Shown: in pieces, positions 8,884-18,983 of the stretch
Numbering within the stretch: the stretch's first letter is position 1
How the letters are laid out: each line of letters starts with the position of its first letter
Source of the DNA: Pantoea brenneri
GTDB taxonomy: Bacteria; Pseudomonadota; Gammaproteobacteria; Enterobacterales; Enterobacteriaceae
NCBI GenBank assembly: GCA_002095305.1
Contig: MIEI01000035.1
Location: 1 to 46,829, forward strand
Direction of reading: 5' to 3'
DNA: 46,829 bases
Notes under the pieces: generated by a model
Told to the model about the DNA's origin: nothing
Database searches by the model: none
What the model saw: the letters and a program-made list of their open reading frames with translations, nothing else
Translations under genes and position numbers: made by a program

Positions 8884-11800
8884 ATGGACTTTTCCCGCTT
8901 TTTTATCGACCGGCCGATCTTTGCGGCGGTGTTATCGATTCTGATCTTTGTCACCGGGCTAATCTCTATTCCGCTGCTGCCGATCAGTGAATATCCCGAT
9001 GTGGTGCCGCCCAGCGTGCAGGTGCGTGCCGAATATCCGGGCGCGAACCCGAAAGTGATTGCTGATTCGGTGGCGACGCCACTGGAAGAGGCGATCAACG
9101 GCGTCGAAAACATGATGTACATGAAATCGGTGGCCGGTTCTGACGGCGTGCTGGTGACCACCGTCACCTTCCGTCCTGGCACCGATCCCGACCAGGCTCA
9201 GGTTCAGGTGCAGAACCGCGTGGCGCAGGCGGAAGCGCGGCTGCCGGAAGATGTGCGTCGGCTGGGTATCACTACCCAGAAGATGTCACCGACCCTGACG
9301 CTGGTGGTGCATATGTTCTCGCCCAACAACACTTACGATTCGCTCTATCTGCGTAACTACGCCACGTTGAAGGTGAAAGATGAGCTGGCGCGTCTGCCGG
9401 GTGTCGGCCAGATTCAGATTTTCGGTGCCGGTGAGTATGCGATGCGCGTCTGGCTCGATCCGAATAAAGTGGCGGCGCGTGGCCTGACCGCCTCTGATGT
9501 CGTCACCGCGATGCAGGAGCAGAACGTGCAGGTTTCTGCCGGTCAGTTGGGTGCCGAGCCGCTGAAAAAGCAGAGCGATTTTCTGCTGTCGATCAATACG
9601 CAGGGGCGGCTGGAGAGCGAACAGCAGTTTGGCGACATCATCTTAAAGACTTCTGAAGATGGTTCACTGGTGCGGCTGCGCGACGTGGCACGTATCGAAA
9701 TGGGCTCCGGCAGCTATGCCCTGCGCTCGCAGCTGAATAACAAAGATGCGGTCGGTATCGGCATCTTCCAGGCGCCCGGCGCTAACGCCATTGACCTCTC
9801 CAATGCGGTGCGCGCCAAAATGGATGAGCTGGCGACCCGCTTCCCCAATGACGTGAAATGGGCCGCACCTTACGATCCGACCGTCTTCGTGCGTGATTCG
9901 ATTAAAGCGGTGGTGCAGACCCTGCTGGAAGCGGTGGTGCTGGTCGTACTGGTGGTGATCCTGTTCCTGCAAACCTGGCGCGCCTCGATTATCCCGTTGC
10001 TGGCAGTGCCGGTTTCGGTGGTAGGTACCTTTAGCGTGCTCTATCTGCTCGGCTTCTCGCTGAATACCCTGAGCCTGTTTGGCCTGGTGCTGGCCATCGG
10101 GATTGTGGTGGATGACGCCATCGTGGTGGTGGAAAACGTCGAGCGTAACATTGAGATGGGGCTGACGCCGCGGGCGGCGGCGCATCAGGCGATGCGAGAG
10201 GTCTCCGGACCGATCATCGCCATCGCACTGGTGCTGTGTGCGGTGTTTGTGCCGATGGCGTTTTTGTCAGGTGTGACCGGTCAGTTCTACAAGCAGTTCG
10301 CCACGACCATCGCCATTTCAACCGTGATCTCAGCGATTAACTCGCTGACGCTCTCTCCGGCGCTGGCGGCGATGCTGCTGAAAGATCATCATGCGGCCAA
10401 AGATATGCCGACCCGGATTATCGACCGGCTGTTTGGCTGGCTGTTCCGGCCGTTTAACCGCTTCTTCCAGCGCAGCGCCCACGGCTATGAAACCATGGTT
10501 GGTAAAACTCTGCGTCGGCGTGGTGCGGTATTTGGCGTCTATGTGCTGCTGCTGGCGGGTGCCGGTTTCATGTTCACAGCGTGCCGGGCGGCTTTATTCC
10601 GACCCAGGATAAGCTCTACCTGATCGGCGGCGTTAAGATGCCGGAAGGCTCGTCACTGGCGCGCACCGATGAAGTGATTCGTAAGATGAGCGAAATCGGC
10701 ATGCAGACCGAAGGCGTGGCGTATGCGGTGGCGTTTCCTGGCCTGAATGCGTTGCAGTTTACCAATACCCCGAATAGCGGCACGGTGTTCTTCGGCCTGA
10801 AACCGTTCAATCAACGCACCCACACCGCGGCGGAGATCAACGCCGAGATTAACGCCAAAATCGCCCGGATTCAGCAGGGCTTCGGCTTCTCGATTATGCC
10901 GCCGCCGATTCTGGGGCTGGGCCAGGGTTCGGGCTATTCGCTCTATGTGCAGGACCGCGCGGGCCTCGGTTATGGTGCGCTGCAGACCGCCATCAACACC
11001 ATGTCGGGTGCCATTATGCAGACGCCGGGTATGCACTTCCCTATCTCCTCGTATCAGGCGAACGTTCCGCAGCTGGATGTGCAGGTTGACCGGGATAAAG
11101 CCAAAGCCCAGGGCGTGTCGCTGACCGATCTGTTCAGCACTCTGCAGACCTATCTCGGTTCGTCTTACGTCAATGACTTCAACCGTTTTGGCCGCACCTG
11201 GCGCGTGATGGCCCAGGCTGACGGTGATTTCCGCGACAGCGTGGAAGATATCGCCAACCTGCGGACCCGTAACGATCGCGGCGAGATGGTGCCGATTGGC
11301 AGTATGGTGACCATTTCGACCACCTACGGTCCCGACCCGGTGATTCGCTACAATGGCTATCCGGCCGCCGACCTGATTGGCGATGCCGATCCCCGGGTGC
11401 TCTCATCAGCCCAGGCGATGGCTCAGCTGGAAACGATGTCCGGTCAGCTGTTACCCAACGGCATGAACATCGAATGGACCGATCTGAGTTATCAGCAATC
11501 AACCCAGGGCAATACGGCGCTGATTGTGTTCCCGATGGCGGTGTTGCTGGCTTTCCTGGTGCTGGCCGCGCTGTATGAGAGCTGGACCCTGCCACTGGCG
11601 GTGATCCTGATTGTGCCAATGACCATGCTCTCTGCGCTGGTAGGCGTCTGGCTGACCGGCGGCGATAACAATGTGTTTGTGCAGGTCGGACTGGTGGTGC
11701 TGATGGGGCTGGCCTGTAAGAACGCGATTCTGATCGTTGAGTTCGCCCGCGAGCTGGAAATGCAGGGCAAAGGGATTGTCGAGGCGGCGCTGGAAGCCTG

Positions 11801-12035
11801 TCGCCTGCGTCTGCGTCCGATCGTGATGACCTCCATTGCCTTTATCGCCGGAACAATTCCGCTGATTCTTGGCGAAGGTGCAGGTGCGGAAGTCCGCGGC
11901 GTGACCGGTATTACGGTGTTCTCCGGCATGCTCGGCGTTACGCTGTTCGGGCTGTTCCTGACGCCGGTGTTCTACGTCACCTTACGTAAGCTGGTGACGC
12001 GGAAAGCGAGCAAAACCGCGTTACAGACGGTATAA
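8884..12035 (+). CDS. oqxB: OqxB, inner-membrane RND multidrug transporter (frameshifted as read)
   Basis: Proton-driven drug/proton antiporter of the HAE1 RND family. The start MDFSRFFIDRPIFAAVL is typical. Visible hallmarks are the periplasmic porter domains, the transmembrane block with GIVVDDAIVVVENVERN (two adjacent Asp of the proton relay, near residue 410), and the C-terminal block ending in LTPVFYVTLRKL. The frame breaks at about 10576: 'ttcacagcgtg' lacks one base (FMF-x-SVPGGFIPTQDK expected). With one base restored the protein is 1050 residues, the length I recall for OqxB. The gene follows oqxA in the same operon and ends at a strong terminator. OqxAB-type pumps export quinolones, quinoxalines and related compounds in Klebsiella; substrates here are unknown. 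Confidence 0.92.
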
Positions 12036-12040
12036 ACTGC

Positions 12041-12071
12041 AAAAGGGCGACCGCGGGGTCGCCCTTTTTTT
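12041..12071 (+). terminator. Rho-independent terminator of oqxAB
   Basis: AAGGGCGACC and GGGTCGCCCTT form a long GC stem around a 3-nt loop, ending in seven T. It starts 6 nt after the oqxB stop. Confidence 0.9.
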
Positions 12072-12174
12072 GGCTGTCGTTGCGAGCCACTGAATCTGCT
12101 CTCGCGGCTGCTGAAGATGGCAGGCAAGATAATTCGCCGTTATTCATCGCCGTGTTGAGCCGGAGATTGACACT

Positions 12175-12197
12175 AAAAAGCCCGCCAGGGCGGGCTT
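12175..12197 (-). terminator. Terminator downstream of hicAB
   Basis: Read on the minus strand, AAGCCCGCC and GGCGGGCTT pair and are followed by TTTTTAG. It lies 45 nt past the hicB stop. Confidence 0.75.
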
Positions 12198-12241
12198 CAG
12201 ACACCGGTTCACTGCCATGCGCTTTGCGGGCAACAACGGCG

Positions 12242-12667
12242 TTAAGTATGGATTTCGATTTGCGCTTTGCGTCCCAGTTGGGCCAGCGCCAGTTCCACTT
12301 TTTCGACTTTTGACGAGTGTTCAACATCCAGCAGGCGATCAACCTGAGGGCCATTCACGCCCAGTCGACGTGCCAGATCGGCTTTTCGGGTTCCTGTTTC
12401 GATCATGGCGTTATATAAGGCGGCTTTCATCGCCACCAACACCGGCAGATAAACCACATATTCGCCCGGCTGCGGTTCGCTGGCTGACGGGATGGGACGG
12501 CGCATATCCATTTCAAGCGAGATTGCGGTGACAATTCCATCTTCCGCTTCTAACAGCGCGCCATCAATCGTGTCGCCTACCGAATGCATTAACGGTAAAT
12601 CCCGGCATGACACTTCATAACAGCCACTTTGTGCATCATGGTTTAATCTGACTGCGTAATTAAACAT
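12242..12667 (-). CDS. hicB: HicB-family antitoxin
   Basis: 141 residues in the standard HicB layout. The N-terminal half has the partly degenerate RNase-H-like fold (YAVRLNHDAQSGCYEVSCRDLP, DTIDGALLEAEDGIVTAI). The C-terminal half has a DNA-binding helix-turn-helix (TRKADLARRLGVNGPQVDRLLDVEHSSKVEKVELAL in outline). It lies 24 nt downstream of hicA on the same strand. HicB neutralises HicA and usually represses the operon. The pair sits between oqxB and oqxR, which is unusual (see findings). Confidence 0.9.
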   Translation of the reverse strand: MFNYAVRLNHDAQSGCYEVSCRDLPLMHSVGDTIDGALLEAEDGIVTAISLEMDMRRPIPSASEPQPGEYVVYLPVLVAMKAALYNAMIETGTRKADLARRLGVNGPQVDRLLDVEHSSKVEKVELALAQLGRKAQIEIHT

Positions 12668-12691
12668 ACCCTTACCTCATCAATCTCAGGA

Positions 12692-12873
12692 TTACAGCCC
12701 CAGATCCTTTAAAATTTTTTGCGGGTTCCCTCGGGCATTTCCTTTGCACCGTGATCGGGAAAAACAGACTGCCTCGCGCCCAAAAACACTTTGAAATGGC
12801 TGCTTCCGCTACGGTGCTTTATTAAAATGGCGCCCTGTTGTAACAGCCAGCGCCGAAATTCACTGTATTTCAT
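12692..12873 (-). CDS. hicA: HicA-family mRNA interferase toxin (frameshifted near the 3' end as read)
   Basis: A small double-stranded-RNA-binding-fold toxin that cleaves translated mRNA. The start MKYSEFRRWLLQQGA at 12873 matches HicA. It has a good ribosome site (GAGGG 8 nt upstream), better than the longer frame from 12903. The catalytic His is in SGSSHFKVF. As read, the frame ends early at KKF-stop. Adding one A to the A6 run (plus-strand T6 at 12715-12720) gives RKKILKDLGL-stop at 12692, the usual HicA ending. That makes about 60 residues, so I annotate to 12692. Upstream, CATCA-N9-TGATG (12905-12923) is an inverted repeat that could be a HicB operator; that is inference. Confidence 0.85.
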
Positions 12874-12997
12874 CGCGATCCCTCGCTTCAGTTCAACCGT
12901 CACTCATCATAACAACAGTGATGCCTTACACAACACTTATGTTTATTTTGTCTGTTTTTCAATCATAACTGACCGGAATAAATGATTTTGCAGGCAT

Positions 12998-13025
12998 AAA
13001 AAAAGCCGCATCAGCGGCCTTTTTT
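12998..13025. terminator. Bidirectional terminator between hicAB and oqxR
   Basis: Seven A, GCCGC-ATCA-GCGGC, C, then six T. On the minus strand it closes oqxR and overlaps its restored stop codon. Confidence 0.8.
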
Positions 13026-13504
13026 ACACAGATCATCAATCTCATCGGGCTCCGGTTCCGGAACGCCGTGCAGTTGCTGGTGTCGCGTTTCTTCAACTCA
13101 TTAAGCGCATCTGCGACGGTGCGTTTCGCCAGCACGTCCAGCGACGCCTGCTCGGCTTCATCGGCAATCGATTTGAAGTACCAGCAGAGATTGGCGCTGA
13201 CCAGGCAACGTGGCGCGACATCGGGACGCGCCGCCCAGATTTTTTTGTCTTCAATGACCGAGACGTAGATGTCCCGCAGGGTAATCTCTGCTGCGGGGCG
13301 ACCCAGATGGATCGAACCGGTACGACCCAGCGTCGAGACGATAATGCCGTCACGGGTCAGCGGGACCATTAATTTTCGAATGAAACTGGGATTCGCTTCC
13401 AACCCGTAGGCCAGAATCGCGCTGGTAGAGCGTTTTCCCATTTGCTCCGCCATCGCTACGCTCAGAACCATTTGCAAAGCTGTCGGGAAGCGGTAATCAA
13501 GCAT
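13011..13504 (-). CDS. oqxR: OqxR, Rrf2-family transcriptional regulator (frameshifted near the 3' end as read)
   Basis: An Rrf2-type winged-helix protein. The true start is MLDYRFPTALQMVLSVAMAE at 13504; the frame extends further upstream but the extension is non-homologous. The recognition region EANPSFIRKLMVPLTRDGII is at about residues 36-55. Rrf2 proteins often use three Cys to hold an Fe-S cluster. Here only Cys100 and Cys107 are close together, so cluster binding is uncertain. The frame breaks at 13079-13080, where the minus strand 'gacaccagcaactg' should be 'gacacccagcaactg'. That restores TQQLHGVPEPEPDEIDDL and a stop at 13011, for about 164 residues. In Klebsiella, OqxR represses oqxAB from just downstream of oqxB. 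Here hicAB lies between them. Confidence 0.88.
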
Positions 13505-13711
13505 TTCTTTATCCTGAGTTGCGGTGCATCTTATTGTTTTATTGCCGCATAAGTGAACAATCAATGAGCAATAAATATAACAAACACTGTTGCTTTTTAG
13601 AAGCAAGCCAGCGGTGACAAGGCACGTATTCACCAAAGCCGGCAGCCTGATAGCACAAGGTGCTTAGCCTGCTAACAGCCCGCGTCATCGGCGTTCCGCG
13701 CAGTCAGCATG

Positions 13712-14895
13712 CTACGCGATGTCGGCTGGCGCGGCGGGTAACCGGTGTTTCAGTATCATCACCAACACCACGTTAAAGATTGCTAACGCGCAAAGCAACC
13801 ACAGTGTTGCTGAACCCCCCATCCTTTCAAATACATAGCCGCCGATCAACGGCGTCAGCGCCTGTCCCATCAACGCCGGGCGGGCCATCCGGCCCACCAC
13901 AATCGCATAAGACTCTGGTTTGACCATCGCCAGCGGTAAAGTTCCGCGCACAATGGCACGTAAACCATTTCCTGCGCCGTAAAGCACCATGCTCAGCAGC
14001 GCCATCTGCGGTGCCAGTGCCAGCAACAGCAAGCCAAGCGCCACCAGGCCGACCGAGAAAAAAGTGGTGCGAATCGGATGGCTGCGCTTAAAGGCGACAT
14101 CGACAATCCGCGCCCCCACCTGACACGGTCCCAGCACCGCGCTGATCGCCAGCGCCGAGGTCAGCGTGTGGCCACTGGCCTGCAACAGGGTAATCAGCTG
14201 CACGGAAATGGCGGTCATGATTACCGATGCCAGGGTGAAGATGGCGCACAGCAGCCAGAACAGGCCTGGGGCAATTTCAGCGGAGGACGATTGCGGGCTA
14301 CGGGTGTTAACCGGCCTTAACGCCCGCGTTGCCGGTAAAGCATACAGATACGCTGGCAGCACGCAGAGCGTTAACAGCCCGGCAATCGCAGACAAGCGCC
14401 CCGCCAGCCAAGGGCGTGAATCAACAGCGCCGTGCCCGGCCATACCAGGGTGGTACAGAAGCCGGAAATCAGGGTAATGCCGGTAATCGCTGCACGCGCC
14501 TGAGCGCCATAACAGGTGCCGAGGGTAGCAAACAGCGCATCATACAGCCCCATCGCCATCCCGACGCCGATAATCACCCAGGCGAACAGCAACAGCGGCA
14601 GATGATAGCTGAAAGCCATGATCACCAGCCCCAGCGCCATCACCGCCCCACTCATCGCCAGCAGCAGGCGGCCGCCGGTGCGGGCAATAATCCGGCCGCT
14701 GAGCGGCGCCAGCAGTCCTGACACCAGAATGCCGGTCGACAGCGCGCCATAAATCCACTGCTGCGACCAGCCGGTTTCCATGGCGATCGGGTTCGCCATC
14801 ACCGCCATCAGATAGAACGATCCACCCCACGACAGTATCTGTATCGCGCCGAGCGTAATAATGGCGGCGACGCCGGGTTTGTTGGTCTGGTTCAC
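13712..14895 (-). CDS. MFS transporter, specificity unknown (frameshifted as read)
   Basis: A protein of about 394 residues with 10-12 hydrophobic segments, built from two frames. The N-terminal half runs from a GTG start at 14895 (MNQTNKPGVAAIITLGAIQI). It includes an MFS-like loop after helix 2, LLAPLSGRIIARTGGR. The second half covers LSAIAGLLTLCVLP to the end. The junction is the CCCC run at 14399-14402: one more base gives GWRGRLSAIAGLL. This is another homopolymer deletion. No ribosome site stands out before the GTG. No drug-specific motif is recognised. Its position beside the oqx cluster hints at efflux, but that is inference only. Confidence 0.75.
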
Positions 14896-15014
14896 ATCAG
14901 CTATCCGTTAGCGGGCAAACCATTTTTATAACATGTTCTGAGATAAGGAAAAATGCATGCCGCCTTTTGCGCCTGCTTACGCCCGGATGGCGGCACGGTT
15001 GTTAACGGTATTAC

Positions 15015-15037
15015 TAACAGTATGTTGTAACTAGTGT
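15015..15037 (+). other. Ter site 1 (Tus-binding replication fork barrier)
   Basis: The core AGTATGTTGTAACTA (15019-15033) is identical to the core of E. coli TerB, including the critical G at position 6 and the AACTA end. As in E. coli, it lies just upstream of tus in the same orientation. By the E. coli rule (non-permissive face at the G6 end) it should stop forks moving toward higher window coordinates. It probably also overlaps the tus promoter, allowing autoregulation. Confidence 0.93.
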
Positions 15038-15068
15038 CGCTATTGCGTCCAGTCACCGCTTCTGCCAC

Positions 15069-15091
15069 ATTATGTACGTTGTAACTATGGA
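15069..15091 (+). other. Second, degenerate Ter-like site 8 nt before the tus start codon
   Basis: TGTACGTTGTAACTA (15073-15087) keeps G6 and the full GTTGTAACTA half. It differs from TerB at a few outer bases and has C where TerB has T, a position where E. coli TerI and TerJ also deviate. By eye 17 of 23 positions match TerB. It lies 54 bp downstream of site 1 in the same orientation and overlaps the tus ribosome site. Confidence 0.65.
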
Positions 15092-15099
15092 GGCTCAAC

Positions 15100-16029
15100 A
15101 TGGCGCGCTACGACTTAGTGTCAGATATGCATCAATGCGTAAACGATTTAGAACAGGCGCTGGGCGAGCTGCGCCAGCAGATTGAGGCCCAGCCGTTGCT
15201 GATTGCCCGGGTATTCAGCCTGCCGCCGATAGTGAAAGGCCGTGAGCATGAGGCGATTACTCAAATCGCGGTGGAGCAGCATCTGGGGCAGCACGCCTTA
15301 ACGCTGGCGCTGAACCACTACTGCCGTCTGTTCATGCAGCATCAGTCGGAGCAGCTCAGCACCAAGGCGGCGGTCCGACTGCCGGGTGCGCTGTGCATTG
15401 AGTGCGATGAGCAGCGTGAGGCGGAAATCAGCGCGCTGGTCGACAGCATCAATCAGCTTAAAGCACGACTGGAGCAGCTGATTACGGTTGAGTCCGGCTT
15501 GCCAAGCGAGGCACGCTTCGAATTTGTCCACCAGCATCTGCGCGGGCTGATTACCCTGAATGCCTATCGCACTATCACCCTGCTCAGCGCACCGGACAGC
15601 CTGCGTTTTGGCTGGGCGAATAAGCACATCATCAAAAATATGCAGCGTGAAGAGGTGATCGCTCAGCTGGAAAAAAGCCTGAAGGCCGGACGGGCGCAGG
15701 CGCCGTGGTCACGCGAACAGTGGGCAGAAAAAGTGCAGGAGGAGTTAGCCAGCGTGCGCGCCCTGCCCGCCTCGGCCCGGCTGAAAATTAAGCGACCGGT
15801 GAAAGTCCAGCCGGTGGCACGGGTCTGGCGTGCCGAACAGAAAAAGCAGACGCAGCTGGCCTGTCCATCGCCGATTCTGGTGATCTGCCGCGACCGCAGC
15901 CAGGTGCCGGTGCTGGGTGAACTGCTGAATTACGATGCCGATAACATTACCTATCGCCATAAGCCAGCCGCCGAGCCGCTTAACCTGCTGATCCCGCGGC
16001 TGCATCTGTGGGTCGACTGCCCGATTTAA
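15100..16029 (+). CDS. tus: Tus, DNA replication terminus site-binding protein
   Basis: 309 residues, matching E. coli Tus from the first residues (MARYDLV) to the last (IPRLHLWV). Monomeric Tus binds Ter DNA and blocks the replicative helicase arriving from one side. Conserved blocks include ARVFSLP, SSKAAVRLPG-like TKAAVRLPGALC, LNAYRTITLL, LRFGWANKHIIKN (with the His that captures the flipped Ter base in E. coli), LKIKRPVKVQP and LLNYDADN. The ribosome site GGAGG lies 7 nt before the ATG, inside Ter-like site 2, so bound Tus could block its own expression. Neighbours are the same as in E. coli: fumC is convergent and shares a bidirectional terminator. Confidence 0.97.
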   Translation: MARYDLVSDMHQCVNDLEQALGELRQQIEAQPLLIARVFSLPPIVKGREHEAITQIAVEQHLGQHALTLALNHYCRLFMQHQSEQLSTKAAVRLPGALCIECDEQREAEISALVDSINQLKARLEQLITVESGLPSEARFEFVHQHLRGLITLNAYRTITLLSAPDSLRFGWANKHIIKNMQREEVIAQLEKSLKAGRAQAPWSREQWAEKVQEELASVRALPASARLKIKRPVKVQPVARVWRAEQKKQTQLACPSPILVICRDRSQVPVLGELLNYDADNITYRHKPAAEPLNLLIPRLHLWVDCPI

Positions 16030-16034
16030 GCCAT

Positions 16035-16061
16035 AAAAAAGGCCAGCACGCGCTGGCCTTT
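16035..16061. terminator. Bidirectional terminator between tus and fumC
   Basis: Six A, GGCCAGC-ACGC-GCTGGCC, TTT. It starts 6 nt after the tus stop and ends 15 nt before the fumC stop. The minus-strand copy has the longer T-run. Confidence 0.85.
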
Positions 16062-16075
16062 GTACAGCAGACGGC

Positions 16076-17473
16076 TTACGACTTCATGCTGCCAACCATC
16101 TCTTCCGGACGCACCCAGGCATCAAACTGCTCTTCGGTCAGATAGCCCAGCTTCAGCGCCGCGCCTTTCAGCGTCAACCCCTCTTTATGGGCTTTCTTGG
16201 CGATTTCGGCCGCTTTGTCATAACCGATATGGGTATTCAGCGCCGTCACCAGCATCAGTGACTCATTCAGCAGCTGTTCGATACGCTCGCGAACCGGTTC
16301 AATGCCAATCGCGCAGTGATGATTGAAGCTATCCATACCGTCCGCCAGCAGACGAATCGACTGCAGGAAGTTATGGATCACCATCGGACGGAACACGTTC
16401 AGCTCAAAGTTACCGGACGCGCCACCCATATTGATTGCCACGTCATTGCCCATCACCTGACAGCAGAGCATGGTCATCGCTTCGCACTGGGTCGGGTTGA
16501 CTTTACCTGGCATGATCGAGCTGCCTGGTTCGTTTTCCGGAATGGCGATTTCACCAATGCCGCAGCGCGGACCGGAGGAGAGCCAGCGCACGTCGTTAGC
16601 GATTTTCATCAGCGAGGCCGCCAGCCCCTTCAGTGCACCGTGAGCATGAACCAGCGCATCACAGGTTGCCAGCGCTTCAAACTTATTCGGCGCGGTGACA
16701 AACGGTTGCTGAGTCAGATCGGCCAGCGCTTTCGCCACCCGAACCGCATACTCCGGATGGGTGTTCAGGCCGGTGCCGACGGCAGTGCCGCCCAGCGCCA
16801 GTTCCGCCACGTGCGGAATGCTCTGCTCGATGTGCTTCAGGTTATGTTCGAGCATCGCCACCCAGCCGGAAATCTCCTGGCCGAGCGTCAGCGGCGTGGC
16901 GTCCTGCAGGTGAGTACGGCCAATTTTGACGATATCTTTGAACGCCTCTGACTTCTCGCTCAGGGTCTTTTTTAATACCTGAATCTGCGGGATCAGCTGC
17001 TCACGCAGGGCGATGACCGCGGCCACGTGCATCGCGGTCGGGAAGACGTCATTCGAACTCTGACTCTTGTTAACATCATCATTCGGATGGACCAGGCGCG
17101 ACATGCCACGCTCTCCGCCCAGAATTTCGCTGGCGCGGTTGGCCAGCACTTCATTCATGTTCATGTTGGTCTGGGTACCGGACCCGGTCTGCCAGATGGC
17201 TAACGGGAACTCGTCGCTGTGCTTATCGGCCAGCACCTCGTCCGCCGCGTTAATGATCGCTTCGGCGCGCTCGGCCGGCAGCAGCCCCAGGTCGCGGTTA
17301 ACGGCGGCAGCGGCGCGTTTGGTCAGCGCCAGCGCGTGAACCAGCGCGGTCGGCATTTTTTCTGTTGAGATGCGGAAGTGTTCCAGCGAGCGCTGCGTTT
17401 GCGCGCCCCACAGTTTATCAGCCGGTACATCAATGGGGCCCATTGAATCTTTCTCAATGCGGTTGGCTGCCAT
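16076..17473 (-). CDS. fumC: Class II fumarate hydratase FumC
   Basis: An iron-independent fumarase that interconverts fumarate and L-malate in the TCA cycle. The start at 17473 ([20 protein letters not shown]) is preferred over 17521 because it aligns with E. coli FumC and has GGAG 9 nt upstream. About 465 residues. The family signature [16 protein letters not shown] is present, and the catalytic loop Ser lies within it. Also present are [16 protein letters not shown] (active-site His) and [10 protein letters not shown]. In E. coli fumA lies beside fumC; here manA follows directly, so fumA is absent from this spot. Confidence 0.97.
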   Translation of the reverse strand: MAANRIEKDSMGPIDVPADKLWGAQTQRSLEHFRISTEKMPTALVHALALTKRAAAAVNRDLGLLPAERAEAIINAADEVLADKHSDEFPLAIWQTGSGTQTNMNMNEVLANRASEILGGERGMSRLVHPNDDVNKSQSSNDVFPTAMHVAAVIALREQLIPQIQVLKKTLSEKSEAFKDIVKIGRTHLQDATPLTLGQEISGWVAMLEHNLKHIEQSIPHVAELALGGTAVGTGLNTHPEYAVRVAKALADLTQQPFVTAPNKFEALATCDALVHAHGALKGLAASLMKIANDVRWLSSGPRCGIGEIAIPENEPGSSIMPGKVNPTQCEAMTMLCCQVMGNDVAINMGGASGNFELNVFRPMVIHNFLQSIRLLADGMDSFNHHCAIGIEPVRERIEQLLNESLMLVTALNTHIGYDKAAEIAKKAHKEGLTLKGAALKLGYLTEEQFDAWVRPEEMVGSMKS

Positions 17474-17673
17474 GAATACGTCTCCTTCGCTCTGTTTGAA
17501 GTGATTGCCCGCCCAACGCATCGTCCTGTGGGCGACATTCGGGCGGGCAAGATAATGACATACAATAATTTAACATTATGAGAGCTTAGCGTCCTTTTGC
17601 ACTTGATATGTATTTTCCCTGGCACTTTCTGCTTTAATAGCGCCAATAACATCCCGTGATGAAGGGTTATATA

Positions 17674-18849
17674 ATGCAAAAAATGAACAATTCGCTGCAG
17701 AATTACGCGTGGGGTAGCAAAACAGCCTTAACCGAACTGTATGGCATTGTGAATCCGCAAGGGTTACCGATGGCCGAGCTGTGGATGGGGGCGCACCCGA
17801 AGAGTCCGTCTACCGTTGACGACCAGGGGAGTTCGCGCTCGCTGCGCGAGGTGATTGACGCCAACCCGACCGCCACCCTGGGCGATGCGGTGGCACAACG
17901 CTTCGGTGAACTGCCTTTCCTGTTTAAAGTGCTGTGCGCCGATCAGCCGCTGTCGATTCAGGTACATCCCAGCAAAAGCGCCGCTGAAGCCGGTTTTGCG
18001 CGTGAGAATGCCGCCGGCATTCCGCTGGGTGCCGCCGAACGCAACTATAAAGATGCCAACCATAAACCCGAGCTGGTCTATGCCCTGACGCCCTTCCAGG
18101 CGATGAACGGTTTCCGCCCGCTGACCGAAATGGTTTCGCTGCTTGAGCCGGTTGCCGGTGCGCATCCGCAGATTGCCCATTTCCTGCAGCATCCCGATCG
18201 GGATAATCTGGCGACCCTGTTTTCTACCCTGCTGTCGCTCGACGGCGAGGCCAAATCGCTGGCGCTTGGGGTACTGAAATCGGTGCTCGGTCACCAGCAG
18301 GGCGAACCCTGGCAGACCATTAGCGTAATCGCTGCCGACTACCCGGACGACAGCGGCCTGTTTTCACCGCTGCTGCTCAACGTGATTACCCTGCAGCCGG
18401 GCGAAGCGATGTTCCTCTATGCTGAAACGCCGCACGCCTACCTGAAAGGCGTGGCGCTGGAAGTGATGGCGAACTCCGATAACGTGCTGCGGGCCGGCTT
18501 AACGCCGAAATATATCGATATCCCGGAACTGATAGCCAACCTCAAATTTGACGAGAAGCCCGCCATCGCGCTGCTGACGCAGCCGGAGCAGCATGGCAGC
18601 ACCCTGCTTTTTCCGATTCCGGTCGACGATTTCGCCTTTGCTATCCATACCCTGAGTGCGCAACCGCAGGCGCTGGATCAGCAGAGCGCGGCGCTGTTGT
18701 TCTGCATCGAAGGACAGGCGGTGGTGGCAAAAGACCAGCAGCAGCTGACGCTGCAACCGGGCGAATCCTGTTTTGTTGCCGCCAGCGAAGCCCCGGTGAC
18801 GGTGGCCGGAACCGGCCGGCTGGCGCGGGTATTTAACGAGTTAGGGTGA
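17674..18849 (+). CDS. manA: Mannose-6-phosphate isomerase (type I)
   Basis: A zinc-dependent isomerase of mannose 6-phosphate and fructose 6-phosphate, feeding mannose into glycolysis and supplying GDP-mannose precursors. The start at 17674 (MQKMNNSLQNYAWGSKTALTE) aligns with E. coli ManA; the upstream in-frame ATG at 17656 adds six non-homologous residues. 391 residues. Zinc ligands are visible in QPLSIQVHPSKS (Gln, His), NHKPELVYAL (Glu) and AETPHAYLKG (His). The C-terminal cupin part ends in GRLARVFNELG. It is divergent from fumC with an AT-rich spacer of 200 bp. Confidence 0.96.
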   Translation: MQKMNNSLQNYAWGSKTALTELYGIVNPQGLPMAELWMGAHPKSPSTVDDQGSSRSLREVIDANPTATLGDAVAQRFGELPFLFKVLCADQPLSIQVHPSKSAAEAGFARENAAGIPLGAAERNYKDANHKPELVYALTPFQAMNGFRPLTEMVSLLEPVAGAHPQIAHFLQHPDRDNLATLFSTLLSLDGEAKSLALGVLKSVLGHQQGEPWQTISVIAADYPDDSGLFSPLLLNVITLQPGEAMFLYAETPHAYLKGVALEVMANSDNVLRAGLTPKYIDIPELIANLKFDEKPAIALLTQPEQHGSTLLFPIPVDDFAFAIHTLSAQPQALDQQSAALLFCIEGQAVVAKDQQQLTLQPGESCFVAASEAPVTVAGTGRLARVFNELG

Positions 18850-18901
18850 TGCGGCTGACGGACCTGCGGTTAACTGCTATTATTTCAACCTATTAGCTTT
18901 T

Positions 18902-18923
18902 AAAACGCCTGCGGGCGTTTTTT
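18902..18923 (+). terminator. Terminator of manA
   Basis: AAAACGCC-TGCG-GGCGTT followed by further T. It lies 53 nt past the manA stop. Confidence 0.8.
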
Positions 18924-18983
18924 CTTCAGTCGTCGGGTCAAACCTGCGGCGTAAGCGGACTCAAGGATAAGGACGAATCAGCA

